From Labrys sp. KNU-23 (lineage in GTDB: Bacteria > Pseudomonadota > Alphaproteobacteria > Rhizobiales > Labraceae), in assembly GCF_008330945.1 (NCBI RefSeq), contig NZ_CP043488.1, positions 434,001 through 498,000 of the forward strand: 64,000 nucleotides of DNA, in the 5' to 3' direction. The notes beneath the pieces are model-generated. The model saw nothing but the letters and a program-made list of their open reading frames with translations. It was not told where the DNA came from and searched no databases. Shown here piece after piece: positions 44,195-52,777 of the stretch (the first letter of the stretch is position 1; each line of letters opens with the position of its first letter). A program made the position numbers and the translations under genes.

Positions 44195-44244
44195 TAAGGG
44201 GTGTGGGGATTCACAAACGAGGAGCAATGTGCTTCAAGCTTTGA

Positions 44245-44592
44245 ATGGATCGCTATGTTTTGACGGACGCCCAATGGGCGAAGATTGAGCCTCATTGCCT
44301 TGGCAAGGCGAGGGACCCCGGGCGCAGTGGCAGCGATAATCGCCTGTTTATCGAGGCTGTTTTGTGGATTGTGCGCACGAGCAGCCCCTGGCGGGATCTT
44401 CCGGCTCAATTTGGCAACTGGAGCACAGCTTTTCGGCGCTTCAGCGACTGGCGCAAGGCCGATGTCTTCGTGAAGATCTTCCAAGCCTGTAGCGATGAAC
44501 CAGATATGGAATACGCCATGGTCGATGCCACTATCGTCAAGGTCCACCGTCACGGACAGGGCGCAAAAGGGGGACTCAGAGCCAGGCCATAG
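44245..44592 (+). CDS. IS427-type transposase, ORF A (N-terminal part)
   Basis: 115 codons in the zero frame: MDRYVLTDAQWAKIEPH, a WIVRTSSPWRDLPAQFGNW helix region (DUF4096 type) and MVDATIVKVHRHGQGAKGG, which holds the first catalytic Asp. At AAAAGGGGG (about 44563-44571) a -1 slip would continue into ORF B to give one DDE transposase; without it the protein ends with LRARP. Confidence 0.88.
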   Translation: MDRYVLTDAQWAKIEPHCLGKARDPGRSGSDNRLFIEAVLWIVRTSSPWRDLPAQFGNWSTAFRRFSDWRKADVFVKIFQACSDEPDMEYAMVDATIVKVHRHGQGAKGGLRARP

Positions 44593-44609
44593 GCCGTTCC
44601 AAAGGCGGC

Positions 44610-44996
44610 ATGACCACCAAGATCCTGGCACTTACCGACGCCTTGGGCAATCTCGTGCGCTTCGAACTCCTGCCCGGACATCGCTTCGACACTGTTGGAA
44701 TAGAGCCCCTCCTCAAAGGCGTCGATTTCGGTGGCCTGATCGCCGACAAGGCCTTCGATAGCGATCGCATTATTGCCGATCTCAACAAGCGCGGCGCCAA
44801 AATCGTCATCTCCCAGCATTCCAGGCGAGCACAGCCGCTCAAGCTCGACCGCGAACTCTACAAATGGCGACATCTCATCGAGAACTTCTTCTGCAAGCTC
44901 AAGGAATTCAAACGCATTGCCATGCGCGCCGACAAAACAGACCAAAGCTTTTCAGCCATCATCTATCTCGCCGCCGCCGTCATAAATTCACGATGA
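44610..44996 (+). CDS. IS427-type transposase, ORF B (catalytic C-terminal part)
   Basis: 128 codons in the -1 frame: MTTKILALTDALGNLVRFEL, FGGLIADKAFDSD with the second Asp, and RHLIENFFCKLKEFKRIAMR with the catalytic Glu. It is normally made only as the frameshift fusion with ORF A; the frame is open leftward beyond the ATG to the slippery site. Confidence 0.88.
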   Translation: MTTKILALTDALGNLVRFELLPGHRFDTVGIEPLLKGVDFGGLIADKAFDSDRIIADLNKRGAKIVISQHSRRAQPLKLDRELYKWRHLIENFFCKLKEFKRIAMRADKTDQSFSAIIYLAAAVINSR

Positions 44997-45012
44997 ATCC
45001 CCACAAGCCTTA

Positions 45013-45108
45013 GAGCGTTTTCCAGAAAAGTTGATAGACTTTTCGATGAAGAAAACGCGTCAAAACAAAGAGTTAGAGAGAAAGTGCGATTCAACCAAAT
45101 CGCACTTT
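45013..45108. repeat. Rhizobial-type extragenic palindromic repeat pair
   Basis: GAGCGTTTTC near 45013 pairs with GAAAACGC near 45052, with an inner AAAAGT/ACTTTT stem; then AAAGTGCGATT at 45081-45091 pairs perfectly with AATCGCACTTT at 45098-45108. The GCGTTTTC...AAAACGCGTCAAAACAAAGAGTTAGAG layout resembles palindromic elements scattered in rhizobial genomes. The second hairpin lies 17 bases beyond the formamidase stop and may also end that operon. Confidence 0.7.
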
Positions 45109-45124
45109 GCTCTAGGCGCCCGCT

Positions 45125-46123
45125 CTATCTGGAAATGCCGCTGATGGATTTCAGGATCGAGGTACCCACGGTGTATTTGGGATCCACCATGTTGCCGAGG
45201 CGAACGCGGCCGGCCTGGGTCAGCAACATGTAGGCATCCAGTGCATCGAAGCCAAAATCCGCAGCCAGCCAGCGTACGAGTTCGCGATAGGCCTGACGCG
45301 CGGCATCTTCCATCGGGCGCGCTGAACCGATCGTCATGTAGAATTTCTCGTTTTCGAGGCGAGGGGTCCTGATAGTCCATCCCTTGATCAGATCGACCCG
45401 CACCGTTGTCACAGTAGGATGTTCTATCGCGACGCCGCAAAGTTCGCCGTCGCCTTGTGCCGCATGGCAGTCGCCCAGATAGAGATAGGCACCGGCCGTC
45501 TGGACGGGCAGGTAGATGACGGCTCCCGGCGCGATGTCGGGCAGGTCCATGTTGCCGCCGTAATAATCCGGCACGAGCGAACTGATGACTTCGATTTCGG
45601 GCGCCGTGCCGATGGTGCCGATGAACGGCTCATAGGGCAGGGTGATGCGGTCATTCCATTTGACGCCGGTTCCAACGTCCACGTGGACCTTCTTGACGAT
45701 CTCGGGGAGCGGCTCGTTGAGCATGGCCGTATCGCCGGTGGGGACGAGACCGCCAAATTCCGGCATCAGAACCGTGGTTCCGCAGGGCTGTTCGCCCCGG
45801 GGCCGGATCTCCTCGATATAGACCGCAAGAGTATCGCCTTTTTCGGCGCCTTCGACGTAGATAGGTCCGTTCTGGGGGTTCAGGAACGGAAAGTTGAGAA
45901 TCTCGGATGGTCTGTCGGTCTCCTTGCGGATCTTGCCCTCGAAAGCATCATGCGTCTCAGCCGAGATGACAGCGCCGGGCTTCACTTCGAGCACGGGTCT
46001 GGCATAGGGACCATAGACATAATGATATTCGCCCTGGCTGTGCTCCGTGATTTCGTAAGCCGTTTCAGCCTTGCCTTTGGCTACACCTTTGCGAGCCATG
46101 ATTGAATCGTCGAACCAGGACAT
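45125..46123 (-). CDS. fmdA: Acetamidase/formamidase
   Basis: 332 residues from ATG 46123, preceded by AGGAGGATCTG. The FmdA_AmdA family is recognised by GTTVLMPEFGGLVPTGD, PYEPFIGTIGTAPE and the zinc-site region AYLYLGDCHAAQGDGELCG. It hydrolyses formamide or acetamide to ammonia and the acid in the cytosol. Last gene of the amide operon, 47 bases after the transporter's second ATPase gene, so uptake and hydrolysis are made together. Confidence 0.92.
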   Translation of the reverse strand: MSWFDDSIMARKGVAKGKAETAYEITEHSQGEYHYVYGPYARPVLEVKPGAVISAETHDAFEGKIRKETDRPSEILNFPFLNPQNGPIYVEGAEKGDTLAVYIEEIRPRGEQPCGTTVLMPEFGGLVPTGDTAMLNEPLPEIVKKVHVDVGTGVKWNDRITLPYEPFIGTIGTAPEIEVISSLVPDYYGGNMDLPDIAPGAVIYLPVQTAGAYLYLGDCHAAQGDGELCGVAIEHPTVTTVRVDLIKGWTIRTPRLENEKFYMTIGSARPMEDAARQAYRELVRWLAADFGFDALDAYMLLTQAGRVRLGNMVDPKYTVGTSILKSISGISR

Positions 46124-46170
46124 CAGATCCTCCTTGCATGGAAATAATCGGGCTGAAATTGGTAGGAGCG

Positions 46171-46884
46171 TTAGACGGCTAGGTGCCTGCGTATCGTCTC
46201 GCGATCTTCGAGAGCGTCGGCGGCCAGTCGCGTGGTGATGCGACCCTTGTCCATGACGTAGCACCGCTGCGCCATGGCTCGGATCATGTCGATATTCTGC
46301 TCCACCAGAACGACTGAAATGCCGGTCTTGCGGTTGAGCTCGACGACCAGTTTGGCGATGTCGATGACGATGGAAGGCTGGATGCCTTCCGACGGTTCGT
46401 CGAGGAGTATGAGAGAGGGGCGGCCGATCAGCACGCGCCCGATCGCCAACTGCTGTTGCTGACCTCCCGACAAGGTTCCGGCGCGCTGGTGGCGGCGTTC
46501 GGCCAGGATCGGAAAATAACTGTAGACCTCGTCATAGATCTCGCGCGAGGCACCTCCGGAAATCGACTCGCCGACGGCCAGGTTTTCTTCGACGGTCATG
46601 CGGGGAAAGACATCGCGTCCCTGTGGCACATAGCCGATGCCGAGGCGGGCTCGCTTGTGGGCCGGCACCTTGTCGAGCGATTGCCCCCTAAATTCGAAGG
46701 TGCCGCGATCGATGGGGAGAAGGCCGATAAGGCTTTTCATCAAGGTCGATTTGCCAACACCGTTACGACCGATCACGGCAACGATCTCCCCAGGGCGCAA
46801 TTGCATGTCGACGCCCTGGAGGACAGGCTTGCCGCCATAGCCGGCCCAAAGGCCCCGGGTTTCGAAGAGATACTCGCTATGCAT
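46171..46884 (-). CDS. Amide/urea-type ABC transporter ATP-binding protein (LivF/UrtE type)
   Basis: 237 residues. Walker A GRNGVGKST, signature TLSGGQQQQLAIGRVL and Walker B LILLDEPSEGIQ; the SEGIQP wording is typical of UrtE. It overlaps the preceding ATPase gene by eight bases. With the LivG-type ATPase it drives the two permeases of the same operon. The amidase and AmiC neighbours point to short amides rather than amino acids or urea. Confidence 0.92.
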   Translation of the reverse strand: MHSEYLFETRGLWAGYGGKPVLQGVDMQLRPGEIVAVIGRNGVGKSTLMKSLIGLLPIDRGTFEFRGQSLDKVPAHKRARLGIGYVPQGRDVFPRMTVEENLAVGESISGGASREIYDEVYSYFPILAERRHQRAGTLSGGQQQQLAIGRVLIGRPSLILLDEPSEGIQPSIVIDIAKLVVELNRKTGISVVLVEQNIDMIRAMAQRCYVMDKGRITTRLAADALEDRETIRRHLAV

Positions 46885-47593
46885 GTGCCTGCCCCAGATA
46901 GATAGCGGCGACCCGGTCGTCGCGAGTGATCTCGTCGATGGAGCCTTGGGCGAAGATTCTCCCGAAATGCAGGACCGTCACCTTCTGGGCGATCTGCCGT
47001 ACGAAGGCCATGTCGTGCTCCACGGCCAGAACCGTGACACCTTCGGCATTGAGGGCTTGTACCATCTCACCGGTTGCATGAGTCTCGTCAGGCGTCATCC
47101 CGGCCGTCGGCTCGTCGAGCAGCAGGAGTTGCGGTTTGAGGCTGACTGCCATGCCGATTTCCAGCCATTGCTTCTGCCCGTGGCTGAGATTGCCGGCGGC
47201 CTGATAGGCTGCGCTTTCCAGCTTCAGGAAGGACAGCAGCCTGGCGATCTCGTTCTCCAGCGAGGCGCCGTCGAGATGGTGCTGCAGGGCAATCTCGAGA
47301 TTCTGCCGAACGCTCAGGGCCTTGAAGATGCCGGGGACTTGGAACTTGACGCTGATGCCGCGCCGGATGCGCTCGAACGGCCTGGCGCGGGTGATATCCT
47401 CGCCGCGATAGAAAATCTGCCCGCTGGTGGGCTGGTGCTCGCCAAGGATCAGGCGGAAGAGCGTGCTCTTTCCCGCGCCGTTCGGTCCGATCAGGCAGTG
47501 GATTTCACCCTGCTGCAGCGTGAAGTCGACATCATTGGTGACATGCATGCCGCCGAAGCGTTTGTTGAGGCGGCGGGTTTCGAGAATGGACAT
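46877..47593 (-). CDS. Amide/urea-type ABC transporter ATP-binding protein (LivG/UrtD type)
   Basis: 238 residues: MSILETRRLNKRFGGMHVTN, Walker A GPNGAGKST, a UrtD-like VKFQVPGIFKALSVRQNL and signature NLSHGQKQWLEIGMAV, then LLLDEPTAGMTPDET. The start ATG at 47593 shares its A with the stop of the permease gene (TAATG), so the longer frame running upstream to 48820 is not used. Confidence 0.92.
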   Translation of the reverse strand: MSILETRRLNKRFGGMHVTNDVDFTLQQGEIHCLIGPNGAGKSTLFRLILGEHQPTSGQIFYRGEDITRARPFERIRRGISVKFQVPGIFKALSVRQNLEIALQHHLDGASLENEIARLLSFLKLESAAYQAAGNLSHGQKQWLEIGMAVSLKPQLLLLDEPTAGMTPDETHATGEMVQALNAEGVTVLAVEHDMAFVRQIAQKVTVLHFGRIFAQGSIDEITRDDRVAAIYLGQAHA

Positions 47594-48648
47594 TACGCGC
47601 TTTCCTTCCGGCGACCGCCGATGCGCGCCATGAGTTTGGCGAGGCCGGCGACGATCCCCTCGGGAGCCAGCAGGACGGTGAAGACCAGCAAGGCTCCCAT
47701 CACGATCAGCGCATACTGGGCGCCGTAGATCGTCAGAGCCTGAAAGCCGCCCAGTACCACGAGCGTACCGATCAGCGTGGCCGTGACGTCGCTGCGCCCG
47801 CCGACGGCAACCCAAACGATCGGCAGGGCGGCGGCGGTAATTCCCATGCTCGAGGGCGTGATGTATTGGCCCCAGGAGGTGTAGAGCACACCCGAAAGGC
47901 CGGCGAGCATCGCACTGATGACGAAGGCAGCAAGCTGGTACTTGCGAATGTCGTAGCCGAGCATCTCGGCCCGCTCCGGGTTTTCCCGGACGGCAACCAG
48001 GACGTTGCCGAAGGGCGAATTCACCAGGATGCGCAGGCCGAGATAGACGAGGATGACCAGGGCGAGCACGACGTAGTAGAGGCCTACATCCGCATACAGC
48101 GCGATATCGCCACCGAACCAGGGGATGGTAAGCGGTGGCATGCCGCTCATGCCGTTGAAGCCATTCAGGCGAGCCGCGCCGATCGCCCATTCCGGACCGG
48201 CCGTCTGGGCCATGAACCGTTCCAGCACCAGCGTGATCGAAAGCGTCACGATGCCCAGGAAGACGCCGGTAATCCGCCCGAAGAACAGGAAATAGCCGAT
48301 CACCGCCGCGAAAATGCCGGCCAAGCCAAGCGACAGCAGCAAGGCTATGATCGTAAAGCCATAGGCGCTGCCGATATTGATGGTGAGCACGCCATAGGCG
48401 TATCCGGCCACTCCGAAGAATGCCGTCTGGCCGAAGGAAAGAGCGCCGCCGTAGCCCCAGATCAGGCTGAGGCCCATCGCCATGAAGGTCCAGGCGAGGA
48501 AGTAGACATTGTTGCCGATCGTATAGCCGTCCGAGAACAGCGGATAGGATAGGGCAATCGCCACGGTCAGGATGAAGCCGCTCCAGAACAGCGGACCCCG
48601 CCCGATGGTTTGCGGCCCTTCCAGGCGCGCCATGAATTTGGAACCCAT
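47593..48648 (-). CDS. Amide/urea-type ABC transporter permease (LivM/UrtC type)
   Basis: 351 residues from ATG 48648 (overlapping the previous stop as TGATG). About nine membrane segments; the LivM/UrtC signature GYGGALSFGQTAFFGVAGYAYG and VAVRENPERAEMLGYD are present, and the end is basic. Forms the membrane channel with the LivH/UrtB-type protein encoded just upstream. Confidence 0.92.
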   Translation of the reverse strand: MGSKFMARLEGPQTIGRGPLFWSGFILTVAIALSYPLFSDGYTIGNNVYFLAWTFMAMGLSLIWGYGGALSFGQTAFFGVAGYAYGVLTINIGSAYGFTIIALLLSLGLAGIFAAVIGYFLFFGRITGVFLGIVTLSITLVLERFMAQTAGPEWAIGAARLNGFNGMSGMPPLTIPWFGGDIALYADVGLYYVVLALVILVYLGLRILVNSPFGNVLVAVRENPERAEMLGYDIRKYQLAAFVISAMLAGLSGVLYTSWGQYITPSSMGITAAALPIVWVAVGGRSDVTATLIGTLVVLGGFQALTIYGAQYALIVMGALLVFTVLLAPEGIVAGLAKLMARIGGRRKESA

Positions 48649-49520
48649 CAGCCGTTCCTCCGCTGGAGAAAGCCGGACAGGCCGTTCGGCAGCACACGGA
48701 TGACCAGGATGACGGCAACCAGAAGCCCGATCTGGCCAAAGAGCTGGCCATACCAGGAGGTGAGGGAAGCCTTGACGATGGCGAGGATGACGGCGGTCGG
48801 CGCGGTCCCCAGGAAGACATCTGCTCCGCCCACCACCACAGTCACGAAAGCCTCCACGATGAAGCTCGCTCCCATGGTCGGGACCATGGTCATGGTTGGG
48901 GCGTATAGTCCGCCGGCCAGCCCGGCAAGCGCAGCTCCGAGGCCGAAGGTCAGGGCATAGACATAGCTGGTATTGACGCCCAGGCTCTTGGCCATGTGGG
49001 GTACCTGGATGGTTGCGCGCGCCAGGATGCCGAAGCGCGTCTTGTTGAAGATCAGATACAGCCCCGCCAGGACAGCCAGGGCGGACAGCATCAGGACGAT
49101 GCGATAGAGTGAGAAGGAGAGGGTGCCAAAGGCGAAGGAGCCGAGCGGCGTGCCAATCCCCCGCATGGTGGATCCGAGCAGGATGAGCGTGCCTTGAGTC
49201 GCAATCAGGCTGATGCCCCAGGTTGCCACGATCGTATCCAGGGGCCTGCCATAGAGGTGGCGGATGATCAGTCGCTCGAGGACGATGCCGATCAAGCCTG
49301 CAACCAGTGCGCCACAACCAACAGCGAGCGGCAGCGGCAGGCCGATATGCGTGGCCATGACGGTGACGTAGGCGCCGCACATGATGAATTCGCCATGGGC
49401 GAGATTGATGACACCCATCATGCCGAAAATGATGGCTAGGCCGCAGGCGGAGAGCACCAGAAAAGCGAAGGCATCGCCGAACTGGTAGAGTGCGGCGAAG
49501 GTGGAACTCAAAAGCGCCAT
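48648..49520 (-). CDS. Amide/urea-type ABC transporter permease (LivH/UrtB type)
   Basis: 290 residues, eight or so membrane segments. LAIIFGMMGVINLAHGEFIM, LERLIIRHLYGRPLDTIVATWG and ALAGLAGGLYAPTMTM are the LivH/UrtB marks. It lacks the long periplasmic N-terminus of true urea UrtB proteins, which fits an amide transporter. It lies 78 bases after the binding-protein gene and shares one base with the next permease gene. Confidence 0.92.
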   Translation of the reverse strand: MALLSSTFAALYQFGDAFAFLVLSACGLAIIFGMMGVINLAHGEFIMCGAYVTVMATHIGLPLPLAVGCGALVAGLIGIVLERLIIRHLYGRPLDTIVATWGISLIATQGTLILLGSTMRGIGTPLGSFAFGTLSFSLYRIVLMLSALAVLAGLYLIFNKTRFGILARATIQVPHMAKSLGVNTSYVYALTFGLGAALAGLAGGLYAPTMTMVPTMGASFIVEAFVTVVVGGADVFLGTAPTAVILAIVKASLTSWYGQLFGQIGLLVAVILVIRVLPNGLSGFLQRRNG

Positions 49521-49598
49521 AGCGGAGGATTCCTGGTCTGAGGCGTCAAAGGAGGGGGAGGTGCCCGGCGCAGCGAACGTGCCCCGGGCCTTGCTCCG

Positions 49599-50831
49599 TT
49601 AGCCCTTCGAGGGAGGGTTGGACGGCGTATATTGCTGGTTCGGGCTGCTCTTGGTCAGATCGCAGCCTGCCTCGCCGAGCCAATATGGCTTGATGTCCTG
49701 CCAGACCTTGGGGAAGGTGATCGAGTGGTCCGCTCCTACCTTGGCAAGGTAGATGGTATGCGACATGTGCTGGCTCTTGGGGTCGAGGCAGACCCTGCCT
49801 TCCGGAGCATCCATGCAGACATCGCCCTTGGCAATTTCCTTGCGCAGGTCGTCGCGCTTGGTCGACTTCGCCCGTTCTACCATCTGCTTGTAGAGATAGA
49901 GGGCCAGGTAGGAATTCTCGGCTTCCTGGTTGACATAGGGCTCGTCCGGGAATTTCGCCTTGAACTTGGCAAGGAAGGCCTTGCTTGCCGCTGTGTCGAT
50001 CTCTTCGATGTAGTTGGTGGTGACATGCATGTCCTTCAGGCTCGGCGGCTTGAAGCGCTTGTGTTCATAGCCCTGGCCGACATTGACCGAGGAAGCCATC
50101 GGAAGGTTCACATTGGCCGCCGCTGCCTGTTCGTAATAGGAGGCTTGAGCGGTGCCGACGAGAAGGGTGACGACGAAGTCGGGCTTGGCTGTCTGGATAT
50201 TCTGGATCGTCTGCGAGAACTGGGACACGCCGAGCGGGATGAATTCCTCGCCGACCATTTCGCCGCCATTCTGCTTGACGATGTCACGCACCCATTCGGC
50301 AGAGATCTGGCCGAAATTATAGTCGGCCGCGATCGTGTAGACCTTCTTGCCGTAGGTCTGCATCATCCAGGGCACGAGCGTGGAGAACTGCTGTTCAGGC
50401 ACGGCCCCGGTAATGATCATATGGGCATCGCAAACGCCACCTTCATACTGGTTGTTATAGAAGGCAAAGCCGTCGAACTGATCGACGATCGGGCGATAGG
50501 CCTCGCGGGACGCCGAGGAAAAGCCGCCAAAGATCACGTCGACCTTGTCGCGCTGAAGGGCGCGACGCGTGAATTCCTGGAAGCGCGTATTGTCGGATTG
50601 GGTATCATAGACAACCAATTCGATCGGGCGGCCTGCGATGCCGCCGCCGGCGTTGATTTCCTCGGTAGCCAGCTGGAGCGCGTGAACCTTGCCGATCACC
50701 GGCACGACGAAGTCGCCCGATTGATCCTCGAGCACCGCGATCTTGATAGGGTCCGCGGCCAGGGCTGGGCTTGAAAAAAGCGCAACCGATCCCATCGCCG
50801 CAAGCGCGGCGAGTGTTGCAATCCTAGGCAT
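49599..50831 (-). CDS. Amide/urea-type ABC transporter substrate-binding protein (UrtA/FmdD type)
   Basis: 410 residues. Signal peptide MPRIATLAALAAMGSVALFS cut after ALAA, then a type I binding fold: KIAVLEDQSGDF, LATEEINAGGGIAGRPIEL, ISAEWVRDIVKQNGGEMVGEE and PKVWQDIKPYWLG. It resembles AmiC over its length, as amide sensors and amide-binding proteins do. It starts 20 bases after the amiR stop, so there is no separate leader between regulators and transporter. Confidence 0.92.
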   Translation of the reverse strand: MPRIATLAALAAMGSVALFSSPALAADPIKIAVLEDQSGDFVVPVIGKVHALQLATEEINAGGGIAGRPIELVVYDTQSDNTRFQEFTRRALQRDKVDVIFGGFSSASREAYRPIVDQFDGFAFYNNQYEGGVCDAHMIITGAVPEQQFSTLVPWMMQTYGKKVYTIAADYNFGQISAEWVRDIVKQNGGEMVGEEFIPLGVSQFSQTIQNIQTAKPDFVVTLLVGTAQASYYEQAAAANVNLPMASSVNVGQGYEHKRFKPPSLKDMHVTTNYIEEIDTAASKAFLAKFKAKFPDEPYVNQEAENSYLALYLYKQMVERAKSTKRDDLRKEIAKGDVCMDAPEGRVCLDPKSQHMSHTIYLAKVGADHSITFPKVWQDIKPYWLGEAGCDLTKSSPNQQYTPSNPPSKG

Positions 50832-50851
50832 GGTGGTTCTCTCTCTTGGAT

Positions 50852-51502
50852 TTATCTTGCGATTATCGACCCTTTGTCGGGTTCTGTACTTTCTTGGGAT
50901 GCGATCCGTTGGCGAACGAATTGCTCCGAAAAATCCTCGACGCTCATCCGAGCTTTCATGCTCTCTCGTCGCAACAGCTTGTAGGCTCCGTCGTCGTCGA
51001 CGCCATGCAGATGCATGATGCGAATGATGGCCTTGATCACGCTGCGCCGCTGGCGCCGGCGTTCTTCATGCAGCTTGATGGAGGCGTCCATCTGCTGCTT
51101 CTGCAGATAGATGTTCAGGCAGAGCACGAGCGCCGAATAGACAATGGCGCCATGGACGGGCTTGCGCAGGATGGCGGTGGCGCCAAGTTGAAGCAGGCCT
51201 CTCAGCCGGCCGGGTGCTTCAATACCCACGAGCCCGATGATCGGAACAATGGTGATTTCGCTGATTTCGCTCACGGGTAGTTCGATGGGATCGTTGAGGT
51301 CGCCATCCACGAAAAGAATGTCGCGCTCGGCGTCGAGGTCAGCAGCCGCGATGGCAGCCCGATCGTCCACGAGCAGGGCGTGGGAAACACAGAGGCCGAG
51401 TTTGGTCAGGGTTTGGTCGAGGGCCTCAAGAGCTCGACTATCGCGCGAGATGACGATGGCATGCCGGTTCCTGAAATTCTGGACAAATCGAGATGTGCTC
51501 AC
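50852..51502 (-). CDS. amiR: ANTAR-domain antitermination regulator AmiR
   Basis: 216 residues from a GTG at 51502 that overlaps the amiC stop (GTGA). The N-terminal two-thirds is a degenerate receiver (ALEALDQTLTKLGL, FVDGDLNDP, GATAILRKPVHG) without reliable phosphorylation residues, as in Pseudomonas AmiR. A coiled-coil (IYLQKQQMDASIKLHEERR) leads to the C-terminal three-helix ANTAR domain (VIKAIIRIMHLHGVDDDGAYKLLRRESM). It should bind paired hairpins in leader RNA and block a terminator when AmiC releases it. A candidate leader lies in front of amiC. Confidence 0.9.
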   Translation of the reverse strand: MSTSRFVQNFRNRHAIVISRDSRALEALDQTLTKLGLCVSHALLVDDRAAIAAADLDAERDILFVDGDLNDPIELPVSEISEITIVPIIGLVGIEAPGRLRGLLQLGATAILRKPVHGAIVYSALVLCLNIYLQKQQMDASIKLHEERRRQRRSVIKAIIRIMHLHGVDDDGAYKLLRRESMKARMSVEDFSEQFVRQRIASQESTEPDKGSIIAR

Positions 51503-52659
51503 GACACCACCCTCAAGGTTGTCTTCCGCATCATCTGCTGCGTCGGCGCATCCATTGACACCAGATAGGGATCCGGGCGCACCGGGCATGCCGCCTCGAC
51601 CAGGATGTCGAACTGCCCCTTCCGGTTCGACCGGCCAATACGAGGCGTCAGGAATGTGTGATGGGTCTCGGGATCTATGGTCACCAGTCCCTGGGGTGCC
51701 CACATTTTGAGCCCGGCTACCGCGGCTCGCGCGGCGAGCGCGTCGTCCGAACCTGTCTTCAGCAAGGCCGCACCAAGAAATTTCGTGGCGATATAGGCAG
51801 CCTCGCTTTCCGCCGAGGGCGGAGGCCCTTCCGGGAAGCTGCGCGCGTAGCCGGTGATAAATGCCTCGTTTTCGCTCGAGAGGAGGGATGCGAAATAGAC
51901 GCTCGAACTCAAGTGGCCATCGCGGCAGTCTTCCGCAATTTCGGAGAGGTCCGGCTCTGTCAGGTTACAGCTTGCGACGGGATAATCTGCGAGTTGATCG
52001 ACACCGCGTGCGCGGCAGGCCCGTCTGAACTGCTCGAAAAAGGCATAGGATGAACTGCCTATCAGGGCGTTGAAGACGAAGTCCGGCTTTTCGTGGAAGA
52101 TCATCTCGATGATCTGGGTAAGATCGGTCTCGCCTACGGGGATATAGCGCTCCGCAACGACCTGACCACCCCTCTGGGAGATGTATTCTCGCAGGATGCG
52201 ATTGCTCTCCCATCCCCAGATATAGTTGGAGCCGATACAGAAGGCCTTCTTTCCATAGGATTCGAGAAGGAAGTCCATGAGCGGCGATATATGATGGTTG
52301 GGAGCCGCCCCCGTATAGACGACGTTGGAAGAGCTTTCGAAGCCTTCATAATGCGCCGGATGCCAAAGCAGTGCATCTCGTTTTTCGAATAGGGGAATGA
52401 CTTCCTTTCGGCTGGAGGAAGTATAGCAGCCGACAACATGGCGGATTCCCTTGTCGAGAAGTTCTCTGGCAGCGGGGTAGTAGGCGCTTAGATCTCCTGC
52501 AGGGTCGGCGTGCTCTGGAACCAGGGTGATCGACGAAGATGGGTCGGCATTGATCTGCTGGCAGGCAAGCAAGGTGCCGTTCAAAATGGATCTGCCGACC
52601 GTTCCGTAACTGCCGGTGGTCGAGATCAGAATACCTATCGGGTAGAACGTCTTGTGCAT
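51499..52659 (-). CDS. amiC: Amide sensor / negative regulator AmiC
   Basis: 386 residues from ATG 52659; no signal peptide, so cytosolic. Binding-protein fold like amide/urea-binding proteins: FYPIGILISTTGSYGTVGRS, NGTLLACQQINAD, GCYTSSSRKEVIPLFEK, LLWHPAHYEGFESS and NYIWGWESNRILREYI. In Pseudomonas AmiC holds AmiR inactive until an amide binds. The tail overlaps amiR by four bases, fitting a fixed complex. A terminator's T-run ends only 10 bases before the start codon. Confidence 0.92.
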   Translation of the reverse strand: MHKTFYPIGILISTTGSYGTVGRSILNGTLLACQQINADPSSSITLVPEHADPAGDLSAYYPAARELLDKGIRHVVGCYTSSSRKEVIPLFEKRDALLWHPAHYEGFESSSNVVYTGAAPNHHISPLMDFLLESYGKKAFCIGSNYIWGWESNRILREYISQRGGQVVAERYIPVGETDLTQIIEMIFHEKPDFVFNALIGSSSYAFFEQFRRACRARGVDQLADYPVASCNLTEPDLSEIAEDCRDGHLSSSVYFASLLSSENEAFITGYARSFPEGPPPSAESEAAYIATKFLGAALLKTGSDDALAARAAVAGLKMWAPQGLVTIDPETHHTFLTPRIGRSNRKGQFDILVEAACPVRPDPYLVSMDAPTQQMMRKTTLRVVS

Positions 52660-52771
52660 ACCCGCGCCCAAAAAAAAAGCCCGACAGCGCAAAATGCACT
52701 GCGGGCAACCACTGCCATTCAACTGGATGTATCTTCGCGTAGCGCATTGACGGGCAACGCTGCCCTGCGTG
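52660..52771 (-). promoter_or_regulatory. Predicted AmiR (ANTAR) antitermination leader of the amide operon
   Basis: Read on the minus strand, hairpin P1 (52765-52752) has stem GGGC/GCCC and the hexaloop AGCGTT, with A at loop position 1 and G at position 4, the ANTAR rule; outer CGCA/TGCG can extend it. A second hairpin, GGCAGTGGTTGCC (52716-52704), has loop A1/G4 if read with a seven-base loop. Its 3' arm is part of the 5' arm of the terminator at 52706-52679, so the two exclude each other. This is the expected antitermination switch. Confidence 0.7.
52670..52706 (-). terminator. Intrinsic terminator in front of amiC (antitermination target)
   Basis: GCCCG plus CAGTGCA pairs with TGCGCTG plus CGGGC (one bulged T, one G-U) around a TTT loop, 52706-52679, followed by nine T at 52678-52670. 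The stem is strong and lies just upstream of the start codon, so it would stop most transcripts before amiC unless it is prevented from forming. Confidence 0.85.
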
Positions 52772-52777
52772 AATTCT

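Larger units (their letters stand above)
44197..45010 (+). mobile_element. IS5-family (IS427 group) insertion sequence, complete
   Basis: 814 bases. Left end AGGGGTGTGGGGATTCA and right end (reverse complement) AGGCTTGTGGGGATTCA form imperfect terminal inverted repeats with 2 mismatches. Flanking TA at 44195-44196 and 45011-45012 is a two-base target duplication, as expected for IS427-type elements. Inside are two overlapping-frame transposase ORFs joined by a -1 shift. All parts look intact, so the element may be active. Confidence 0.88.

Noticed and set aside
44101..45108. Palindrome cluster considered as CRISPR or integron attachment sites
   Set aside because: No regularly spaced direct repeats or spacers and no integrase or cas gene; the structures are simple hairpins beside an IS element.
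46877..48820. Very long frame fusing the UrtD-type ATPase to upstream sequence
   Set aside because: The upstream part is out of frame with the true permease gene; the overlap TAATG at 47593 gives the real start.
46171..50831. Assignment as urea transporter urtABCDE
   Set aside because: No urease genes nearby; amiC, amiR and an acetamidase/formamidase in the same operon favour short amides.
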